54,550 nucleotides of DNA from Lutibacter sp. (GTDB lineage Bacteria > Bacteroidota > Bacteroidia > Flavobacteriales > Flavobacteriaceae), in assembly GCF_030692605.1 (NCBI RefSeq), contig NZ_JAUYUD010000060.1, positions 1-54,550 on the forward strand. The letters are read 5' to 3'. Below are positions 48,135 through 54,550 of this stretch, piece by piece. Position 1 is the stretch's first letter. Every line of letters begins with the position of its first letter. Both the position numbers and the translations under genes were made by a program. Under the pieces are notes generated by a model, which did no database searches, was not told the origin of the DNA, and worked only from the letters and a program-made list of their open reading frames with translations.

Positions 48135-49187
48135 ATGATCCACACTTTTAAATATAGTAGAACAATAAGAATTTGGTTACTAATTGGCTTGGTTATGCTT
48201 ATTGGTCAAGTAGTTATAGGAGGAATTACTAGATTAACAGGTTCGGGACTTTCAATTACCAAATGGGATATTTTAACAGGAGTTATTCCGCCTTTAAATG
48301 CAGAACAATGGCTTCAAGCTTTTAATTTGTATAAAGAAACGCCACAATTTCATAAAATCAACTCATTATTCTCGGTAAGCGATTTTAAATTTATTTATTT
48401 TTGGGAGTATTTTCATAGGCTTTGGGTTAGGGCGTTAGGAATTATCTTTTTAATACCATTTGTTTTCTTCGTTTTTAGAAAAAAAATTGACGGTTATTTA
48501 ATAAAGCGACTTGGGCTTGTTGTTTTATTGACAATTATAACCGCTTCTGCGGGATGGATTATGGTTAAAAGTGGATTGGTTAATAAACCTTGGGTAAATG
48601 CTTATAAATTAACGTTACATTTTGTTTTAGCAGTATTAGTTGTTGTTGCAATGGTTAGAACTATTGCCGATGTTTATAATTATGGAAGTTCAAGGAAAAA
48701 GCAAAACGTATCAATTGTAAAAATTGGTATTACAGTTACTTTTTTTCAAATGGTTATTGCAGGACTTATGGCTGGTATGAGAGCAGGGTTGTACTATCCA
48801 TCTTGGCCTGATATGAATGGTGAATTTTTACCAAGTGTTTTGAAGAATTCAGAAAATTACAGTTTGGGAAATTTAATTAATTACGATAGTTATTTGTTTG
48901 CTCCAGCGTTAGTACAATTTTCACATCGGATTTTGGCCTATATATTATTAGGTATTATCATATACATGTTCATGATTCTCAAAAATAAAATTAATAATAG
49001 GGCTCGCAAATGGTTAGATTATACCGTTATATTAATTGTTATTCAAGTTGTATTGGGTATCTTAACAGTTTTAGAAGTTGATGGAAAAATACCTTTGTTA
49101 TTAGCTGTGAGCCATCAGCTTATTGGTTTGCTATTTTTAATAAGCATTATGTTTTTACACTTTTCATTAAGAAAAGTTAAGGCATAA
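48135..49187 (+). CDS. ctaA: Haem A synthase (COX15/CtaA family)
   Basis: The 350-residue inner-membrane protein has eight helices. Motifs are GQVVIGGITRLTGSGLSITKWD near the start, His-containing FWEYFHRLWVR, and LVQFSHRILAYIL with SHQLIGLLF near the end, which supply haem ligands. It oxidises haem O to haem A for cytochrome oxidase. Its ATG follows the gldD TAA with no gap. A COX15 gene directly after gldD suggests a shared transcript rather than a shared function. Confidence 0.92.
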   Translation: MIHTFKYSRTIRIWLLIGLVMLIGQVVIGGITRLTGSGLSITKWDILTGVIPPLNAEQWLQAFNLYKETPQFHKINSLFSVSDFKFIYFWEYFHRLWVRALGIIFLIPFVFFVFRKKIDGYLIKRLGLVVLLTIITASAGWIMVKSGLVNKPWVNAYKLTLHFVLAVLVVVAMVRTIADVYNYGSSRKKQNVSIVKIGITVTFFQMVIAGLMAGMRAGLYYPSWPDMNGEFLPSVLKNSENYSLGNLINYDSYLFAPALVQFSHRILAYILLGIIIYMFMILKNKINNRARKWLDYTVILIVIQVVLGILTVLEVDGKIPLLLAVSHQLIGLLFLISIMFLHFSLRKVKA

Positions 49188-49190
49188 AAA

Positions 49191-49219
49191 AACCTCAAGT
49201 TTCCTTGAGGTTATTTTTT
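49191..49219. terminator. Bidirectional terminator after ctaA
   Basis: A 9-bp perfect stem AACCTCAAG/CTTGAGGTT closes on TTTC, with A and T runs at the two sides. It serves ctaA and the convergent small lipoprotein. Confidence 0.88.
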
Positions 49220-49245
49220 AACTTTGCAAAGTAAAAAAGTATGAA

Positions 49246-49428
49246 TTATTTAACTTCTTCAACAACTTCTTCAACAGCAGCAGCAGTGTCAACAGCCATA
49301 GTATCGATAGCTTCAACAGCTACTTCTTCAACAGCTTCTACTTCTTCTACTTTTGGAGTCTCTTTACAAGAAATAGCAAAAACACTAACTAATAATGCGA
49401 TTGCAACTAAAAATTTAATTTGTTTCAT
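49246..49428 (-). CDS. Small acidic low-complexity lipoprotein
   Basis: The 60 residues have a signal peptide with lipobox FAISC (Cys about residue 21). The mature part consists almost only of Val, Glu, Ala and Asp, in VEEVEAVEEVAVEA and AAAVEEVVEEVK repeats. It has no fold signature. Similar tiny VEE-rich lipoproteins are common and short-lived in Flavobacteria. It could be an abundant acidic surface coat protein, but that is a guess. Confidence 0.75.
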   Translation of the reverse strand: MKQIKFLVAIALLVSVFAISCKETPKVEEVEAVEEVAVEAIDTMAVDTAAAVEEVVEEVK

Positions 49429-49510
49429 TTTTGATTGATTTTTATTATAAGTGCAAATTTAAGATAATTTTATGATAAAAAAATAACTTTTTTAGTTTTT
49501 TTTAAATAAT

Positions 49511-49867
49511 TTAATCCAATTGTTCAATTTTTTCAACCCTGTAAAGGTTTCCACCAGCAATTTCGTTGATTTTCCTTATAATTTCAGCCTCAGATACAAC
49601 GTTTTCGTTAAAAGTGAAGCTTCCTTTTTTGGCTTCAAAATTAACTTTTACTTTTATAATGCCTTTAATTTTAGACACTTTTGACTCTATAAGTCGAGCG
49701 CAGCCAATTTCACACGTCATTCCACTAATTTCTGCTTCAAAACTCTTTAAAGAAACTGCTAATTCTTTATTTTTAGAATTATCTTTCAAGGAATCCTTAT
49801 TTGATGCGCCATTTGTACAATGCGTAAACAATATTATAACAAAAGCATAAAAGAAAAGTCTACTCAT
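49511..49867 (-). CDS. Lipoprotein with a heavy-metal-associated (HMA) domain
   Basis: The 118 residues have a lipobox (LFTHC) and an HMA ferredoxin-like domain (about 43-112). The metal motif is GMTCEIGC, with three residues between the Cys instead of the usual two (GMTCxxC). HMA proteins bind Cu(I) or Zn. This one should sit in the periplasm or on a membrane, unlike cytosolic CopZ. The role with the SCO protein is unknown. Confidence 0.88.
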   Translation of the reverse strand: MSRLFFYAFVIILFTHCTNGASNKDSLKDNSKNKELAVSLKSFEAEISGMTCEIGCARLIESKVSKIKGIIKVKVNFEAKKGSFTFNENVVSEAEIIRKINEIAGGNLYRVEKIEQLD

Positions 49868-49960
49868 AATATTTGTTAATTTCCATAAATCGAAACAAAT
49901 TTAGTTACTATTAACGTCTCTTCCGAATTTTTATTAGATTTTTGCATTATTAATTTTCAA

Positions 49961-50833
49961 ATGGTTTCAAAACAATTACGTTGGTTATATTTAGGTGCCC
50001 TAGCGCTAATTTGGGGTAGCTCATTCATATTAATGAAAAAAGCTTTAATAGATTTAACCCCAATGCAAGTTGGAGCATTAAGAATTCTAATTTCAGCTGT
50101 TTTTCTGATACTTATTGGCTTTAAGAAATTGTTTTCAATAAAAAAAAGGCATTGGTATTATTTAACGTTAAATGGACTATTGGGTACTTTTTTCCCTGCT
50201 TTTTTGTTTGCATTTGCAGTAGATAAAATTGACAGTTCTATTGCCTCCATATTAAATTCATTCACCCCATTAAACACCTTAATTTTTGGAACATTAATTT
50301 TTGGGTTTTCTTTTAGTAAAAGACAAGCAATTGGAATTTTATTTGGCTTAGTTGGAACTTTAATTTTAATTTTGAAAGGTGCCGAATTAAATCCTAATCA
50401 AGATTATTTTTATGCAAGTTTTATCCTTGTAGCTTCTATCGGTTATGCTTTAAATGTAAATATTTTAAAGAAATACCTGTATGAATTAGATGCCGTTTCT
50501 ATTGCAGTTGCAAATTTTACGTTATTAATTATTCCAACGTTTTTAATTTTATGGTTCACTGGCTTTTTTGAAACTGTAGAGGTCACTAAAACATATACAA
50601 GATCTTTACTTTATATTTTTATTTTGGGAATTGTAGGTACTGGCTTAGCTAAAATTATATTTAACAGATTGATTCAAATTTCCAATCCTGTATTTTCATC
50701 TTCAGTTACCTATTTAATTCCAATTGTGGCAATTACTTGGGGAATTTTAGATGGTGAAAAAATAAGTTTTATTCAATTTTTGGCAGGGTTTGTTATTATT
50801 TTTGGAGTTTATTTAGTAAACAAATCTAAATAA
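49961..50833 (+). CDS. EamA/DMT-superfamily exporter (second)
   Basis: This 290-residue ten-helix membrane protein has two EamA repeats: first ALALIWGSSFILMKKALIDLTP, second SSVTYLIPIVAITWGILDGE. It is of the RhaT/YdcZ-like metabolite exporter type; the substrate is unknown. It is unlike the EamA at 13414 in detail and probably not a recent duplicate. It is a single gene with a terminator. Confidence 0.88.
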   Translation: MVSKQLRWLYLGALALIWGSSFILMKKALIDLTPMQVGALRILISAVFLILIGFKKLFSIKKRHWYYLTLNGLLGTFFPAFLFAFAVDKIDSSIASILNSFTPLNTLIFGTLIFGFSFSKRQAIGILFGLVGTLILILKGAELNPNQDYFYASFILVASIGYALNVNILKKYLYELDAVSIAVANFTLLIIPTFLILWFTGFFETVEVTKTYTRSLLYIFILGIVGTGLAKIIFNRLIQISNPVFSSSVTYLIPIVAITWGILDGEKISFIQFLAGFVIIFGVYLVNKSK

Positions 50834-50858
50834 AAACGCCTCTGTGAAAGAGGCGTTT
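50834..50858. terminator. Bidirectional terminator between EamA and the M16 operon
   Basis: A 10-bp stem AAACGCCTCT/AGAGGCGTTT closes on GTGAA and is flanked by A and T runs. The ACGCCTC core equals that of the terminator at 31229. Confidence 0.87.
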
Positions 50859-50878
50859 AAAATTTATTATTTTTTTAT

Positions 50879-52939
50879 TTATTTAAAATCAGTGACTGTA
50901 ACACCTTCATTAATTTTAAGTTCTTTAGTTATAAAATCGAATTGCTGAGGTCCGGCAGACATTTTATACAAGTGTGGAAATTTAACGCCATTTACTTCTT
51001 TAAAATCAGCAAACTCCATTCCTTGTTGCATGGTTTGCCCCATTGCTTTTACTTCAGTAACTTGTTTAATTTTCAATCCAGATTTCACATCGTAATAAAT
51101 GGTTGTATCGTCTCCCATTTTAACAACGTAGGCATCGTTACCATTAATCGGTTCTATATTTACCAAGGTAACTTTGTCATTCTTACCATAACTTAGTTCA
51201 GGAAATAATTCGCTTGTAGCTTTAATTTTTTCAAGTTCATCTCCTGCTAAATCCTTTTTCGCTCCTTGTTGCTCAGAATAGCCTTTTTCGCCATCAAAAA
51301 TCATTTTAGAAAAAACCATTCCCATTCCAGAAACAATAACCGATTGTTTTGTTGGAGCCATAGATTTTATTTCCATGGTTAACGTCATTCCTTGCATAGT
51401 GGCTTCAGCTTTACTTAATACAGTTTTAATTTTAGCAACTTTATCAGCACCACCAATTGCTTTAATGTAATTATCAAAAACAACTTGTTTAGTAATTCCT
51501 GTAGGAATTGGTTTTGTTAATTCTGGTTTTGCAGTTACATTTCCTTCTTTATCATAAAAAACAATTTTATAAGGTAATTTTTCTAATGAAGGCAGAACAT
51601 CTAAAGCTTTACCAGTAACAATAATTCTAGCATTATCTGCACTAAAATATTTTTGAGAAACACGTTGAACATCTTCAATTGTTACTGCATTTAATTTTGT
51701 TAAATAAGTTTCATAAAAATCGGCTGGCAAATTATTTGTTCTAATGCTTAGAGCATAGCCTGCAACCGTTTGTGGTTTTTCAATATTTCTAACAAAACTT
51801 CCAACATAGGCGGCTTTCACATTAGCAAGTTCTTCTTCACTAACCTTAACTGTTCTAATTTGTTGAAGTTCTTTCATAATTTCAATAACAGTACTATCAG
51901 TTACTGCATTTCTAACTTGAGCACCAGAAGAGAAAACCGAAAAAGTATTTTTATCAGCACTAATTCCTGATCTCGCCCCATAGGTATAACCGTGCTTTTC
52001 TCTTAAATTCATATTCAAATGGCTGTTGAAATCGCCTCCAAAAATTCTATTGGCTAACAAAACAGCAAAATAATCAGCATCGTTCATTTTAAAATCTACT
52101 GCGTTTAAAACTGTAACATCAGATTGTACAGAGTTTGGCATATCTATAAAATTTATCTCAGTTTTAGAAACATTGTTTATAGAAGGATTCAAATATGCTG
52201 GCACAACTCCATTTTGCCATTTGCTAAATTGCGAGGTAACTAATTTTTTTACATCCTTAAAATTAACATCTCCTACAATTACTAAATAAGCATTTGTTGG
52301 TTTAAAATAGGTGTTATAAAAATTTTGAACATCGACTAAGGTAACTTTTTCAACAGATTCCTTACTTGCAAATTCACCATAGGGATGTTTTTTACTATAG
52401 GCAAGTCCATTTTGCACTCTACTTGCTATATTTTCAACACTTTTTTCCCCAGATTTTATATTGTCTAGTAATTTGTTTACCTCTTTGTCAAACTCAACTT
52501 GAGAAAATAAAGGATTTAATGCAGCATTTGCCATTAATTCAAGAATTCTTGGGTAGTATTTAGAAAGTGAACTCATACTTGCATTTTGGCTAGAAAAAGA
52601 AATTGAAGCCCCTAAATAATCTACTTCTTCATTAAAAGCATCTTTACTTATAGTTTTGGTTCCACCACCTAATAAGCTCCCTGTTAAACTGGAAACCCCA
52701 GCTTTTTCTCCTTCAAAAATTAAAGGGTTGTCTAATGTTAAAGTGGCAGAAACTCGAGGTAATTTATGATTTTCAACAACGAGAACTTTTAAACCATTTT
52801 TAAGTTCAAAAACTTGTGGTTTTCCTAAATTTATTTTAGGAGACGGACCTGGTTTTGGTTGTATGGACCTATCTATTTGTGCAACAAGTGAAGTTGCAAA
52901 TAGAAATAAGGTTATAATAGATAAAATTTTTGTTTTCAT
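50879..52939 (-). CDS. M16-family non-catalytic partner with C-terminal extension
   Basis: The 686 residues have a signal peptide (ATSLVAQ) and two M16 halves (about 35-270 and 275-470). The zinc motif HxxEH is lost: the site reads GVSSLTGSLLGGGT. The R/Y pair of the C half is kept (REKHGYTYGA). A further domain of about 200 residues (490-686) has the pattern VLSKAEATMQGMTLTMEIKSMAP...YYDVKSGLKIKQ, like a LolA/outer-membrane lipoprotein-sorting fold. Such subunits pair with a catalytic M16 chain, here the gene 11 bases upstream. The extra domain is unusual. Confidence 0.9.
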   Translation of the reverse strand: MKTKILSIITLFLFATSLVAQIDRSIQPKPGPSPKINLGKPQVFELKNGLKVLVVENHKLPRVSATLTLDNPLIFEGEKAGVSSLTGSLLGGGTKTISKDAFNEEVDYLGASISFSSQNASMSSLSKYYPRILELMANAALNPLFSQVEFDKEVNKLLDNIKSGEKSVENIASRVQNGLAYSKKHPYGEFASKESVEKVTLVDVQNFYNTYFKPTNAYLVIVGDVNFKDVKKLVTSQFSKWQNGVVPAYLNPSINNVSKTEINFIDMPNSVQSDVTVLNAVDFKMNDADYFAVLLANRIFGGDFNSHLNMNLREKHGYTYGARSGISADKNTFSVFSSGAQVRNAVTDSTVIEIMKELQQIRTVKVSEEELANVKAAYVGSFVRNIEKPQTVAGYALSIRTNNLPADFYETYLTKLNAVTIEDVQRVSQKYFSADNARIIVTGKALDVLPSLEKLPYKIVFYDKEGNVTAKPELTKPIPTGITKQVVFDNYIKAIGGADKVAKIKTVLSKAEATMQGMTLTMEIKSMAPTKQSVIVSGMGMVFSKMIFDGEKGYSEQQGAKKDLAGDELEKIKATSELFPELSYGKNDKVTLVNIEPINGNDAYVVKMGDDTTIYYDVKSGLKIKQVTEVKAMGQTMQQGMEFADFKEVNGVKFPHLYKMSAGPQQFDFITKELKINEGVTVTDFK

Positions 52940-52950
52940 TTTAATTTGTA

Positions 52951-54270
52951 TTATTCTTTATCTTTTTTAGGTAAATAATCTAACACCAATCGTTGATTAG
53001 GATTGAGGTATTTTTGAGCAATGTCTCTAATTTCTTCACGTGTAATAGAATTATAAATATCTATCTCAGTGTTTATTAAATTTACATCCCCATATAATAA
53101 ATAATAGGATGCTAACGAATCTGCAATTCCTTCAACACTAGAGTTCGAGTTAACAAATTGATTTTCATATTTATTTCTCAATTTTTGAAGTTCTTTTTCA
53201 GAAATTAATTCTGTTTGAATTTTAACTATTTCTTCATCCATTTCCTTTACTAAATCATCCAAAGTATTTTCTCCCAAAGGAAGTGCTAAAACAATATAAG
53301 CTCCGTAATCTTCTAATGAATAGTTAAATGCAGCTATTTGTAAGGCTTTTTTCTTTTCATCAACTAGTTTTTTATATAATCTAGAACTTTTCCCATCACT
53401 CAAAACAGTAGAAATCATATCTAAAATTCTAGCTTCTCTAGTTTTCATAGAAGGAGTTCTATAAACAGTAAATACTGCAGGAATTTGAATGTTTGGATCT
53501 TCAAAAGTGGTTTTTAATTCTTGTGTGATTGGCTTTTCAGAAATTTTACCTCTTTCAATAGGTTCTCCTTTTGGAATAGAACCAAAATAATCTTCAATTA
53601 GTTTCTTAGCATTATTTTTTTCAAAGTCACCAGCAACAACTAATACGGCATTGTTTGGCACGTAGAATTTTTTGTTGAATGCTTGAAATTCTTCTAAAGT
53701 AGCGGCATCCAAATGATCTAAAGAACCTATTGTTGTCCATTTGTATGGGTGCTCATTAAATAAATTTTTAAAAACTTCACCAGTCCATTGTCCATAAGGA
53801 GAATTATCAACTCTTAATCTTTTTTCTTCTTTTACCACTTCATTTTGGGTGTCTACCCCAATTTGATTTATTACTGGATGTAATAATCTTTCAGACTCCA
53901 TCCATAACCCTAATTCTAAATTATTAGACGGAAAAACCTCGTAATAATAAGTTCGGTCTTGGGTAGTGTTGGCATTATTTGTACCTCCATTAGAAGATAC
54001 AATTTTAAACCACTCGCCTCTTTTAATATGTGCAGTACCTTCAAATAATAAGTGTTCAAAAAAATGTGCGAAACCAGTACGCTCAGGGTTTTCGTCTTTT
54101 GCTCCAACATGGTACATTACCGAAGTAATAACAACTGGAGCAGAATTGTCTTGATGCAGAATTACATGCATGCCGTTGTTAAGTTTGTACTCTTCAAAAG
54201 TTACTTTTTGAGCAATTAAAGAACTGCAAAAAAGGAACCCTAAAAAGCTTAAATAAAATTGTTTTTTCAT
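52951..54270 (-). CDS. M16-family zinc peptidase, catalytic subunit
   Basis: The 439 residues have a signal peptide (SSLIAQ) and the zinc motif HFFEH at 69-73, with the third ligand Glu in NEVVKEEKR. It is of the PqqL/YmxG-like type; the periplasmic chamber degrades peptides or unfolded chains. It forms an operon with the non-catalytic partner 11 bases downstream. I chose ATG 54270; a TTG three codons earlier is in frame. Confidence 0.92.
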   Translation of the reverse strand: MKKQFYLSFLGFLFCSSLIAQKVTFEEYKLNNGMHVILHQDNSAPVVITSVMYHVGAKDENPERTGFAHFFEHLLFEGTAHIKRGEWFKIVSSNGGTNNANTTQDRTYYYEVFPSNNLELGLWMESERLLHPVINQIGVDTQNEVVKEEKRLRVDNSPYGQWTGEVFKNLFNEHPYKWTTIGSLDHLDAATLEEFQAFNKKFYVPNNAVLVVAGDFEKNNAKKLIEDYFGSIPKGEPIERGKISEKPITQELKTTFEDPNIQIPAVFTVYRTPSMKTREARILDMISTVLSDGKSSRLYKKLVDEKKKALQIAAFNYSLEDYGAYIVLALPLGENTLDDLVKEMDEEIVKIQTELISEKELQKLRNKYENQFVNSNSSVEGIADSLASYYLLYGDVNLINTEIDIYNSITREEIRDIAQKYLNPNQRLVLDYLPKKDKE

Positions 54271-54441
54271 TATTGACAATTTGTGTTTTAAAGATTAATA
54301 ATTATTTAGTAAGACGCAATTGCTAACATGACGTTACAATTATTTTATGAATATTGTAATCAAAGAAAATTAAAATAACATCATAGCAAAATGGCCTAGT
54401 CAAATTTAAGTATTAACCCGACGGCATTATATCTATAATTA

Positions 54442-54550
54442 TCAAGCTGCATATTGAATATCTTTATGATTGAAATATTTTTGAACTCTATCTGGATTTT
54501 GAACTAACATTTGCATATGGTTTTCTAAATTTTCTTTAAGTTTTTCATGG
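54442..54550 (-). CDS. C-terminal end of an unidentified protein, possibly a transposase (partial)
   Basis: The minus-strand frame is open at the right edge and ends with TGA at 54442-54444, giving 35 residues: HEKLKENLENHMQMLVQNP, then DRVQKYFNHKDIQYAA. The helical pattern and the end NPxRVxxYFxHxxIxYAA remind me of transposase tails, but I cannot name a family. Bases 54271-54441 hold no gene and may include the right end of an element. Confidence 0.4.
   Translation of the reverse strand, partial: HEKLKENLENHMQMLVQNPDRVQKYFNHKDIQYAA

Noticed and set aside
49241-49438. Plus-strand Ser/Thr-rich reading frame
   Set aside because: It is the antisense shadow of the VEE-rich lipoprotein; Glu/Val codons read backwards give Ser/Thr. 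The minus-strand frame has a proper lipoprotein signal.

Overview
This window comes from an AT-rich member of the phylum Bacteroidota, most likely a marine-type Flavobacteriaceae (Lutibacter/Polaribacter-like, by impression only). The evidence is the gliding genes gldE-gldD in a mutY-ssb-gldE-gldD cluster, a T9SS-type C-terminal sorting tail at the left edge, promoters with the Bacteroidota -7 box TAnnTTTG, almost no Shine-Dalgarno sequences, several TTG/GTG starts, and a TonB receptor with an N-terminal carboxypeptidase-regulatory-like domain. I see no rRNA, tRNA, CRISPR array, prophage or complete insertion sequence. No gene-free gap exceeds 300 bases.

Layout. 1-4.0 kb: end of a secreted protein, an Fn3-like lipoprotein and a TonB-dependent receptor. 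4.1-6.0 kb: atpD-atpC, the two-gene half of the F1 ATPase. 6.1-12.3 kb: rseP, a SCO protein, feoA-feoB with a 37-codon Cys-tailed membrane gene, then a ZIP transporter co-oriented with a DtxR/MntR-type repressor. Very similar palindromes overlap the feoA promoter and the repressor promoter, which suggests a small metal regulon. 12.4-23.3 kb: ketopantoate reductase, EamA exporter, cytosolic patatin, leuS, SemiSWEET, PepSY protein, NtrY-like histidine kinase, crotonase, LysM-NlpC/P60 peptidase and HD hydrolase. 23.4-29.3 kb: a divergent sugar-oxidation locus. It has a 3-keto-disaccharide hydrolase-family lipoprotein, a Tat-exported Gfo/Idh/MocA protein and a TIM-barrel lipoprotein on one strand, and a GMC oxidoreductase with its gluconate-2-dehydrogenase-subunit-3-like partner on the other. 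It reads as a periplasmic 3-ketoglycoside pathway.

29.4-38.2 kb: a Cys-containing lipoprotein, bacilliredoxin, TerB-DnaJ protein, ileS, a DksA-like protein, lspA, then the arsenic operon arsR-arsM-acr3. 38.4-44.6 kb: uvrC, a patatin-POTRA-barrel protein, and on the minus strand HU, a 30-residue extremely basic peptide gene and rng (RNase G/E) behind a hairpin-rich leader. 44.7-49.2 kb: mutY, ssb, gldE, gldD, ctaA. 49.2-54.5 kb: two small lipoproteins (one HMA), a second EamA exporter, an M16 peptidase pair (one catalytic, one with the zinc motif lost and a C-terminal extension), and the tail of a possible transposase at the right edge.

The most unusual signals are these. Three different GC-rich or palindromic repeat-like sequences sit in frame inside two class I aminoacyl-tRNA synthetase genes (leuS twice, ileS once). 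IleRS has the swapped signature GIHH in place of HxGH. Two metal-gene promoters share half-sites. The 3-ketosugar locus appears to export its GMC subunit with a Tat-lipoprotein partner. Two intergenic spacers carry cytosines phased every 6-7 bases.
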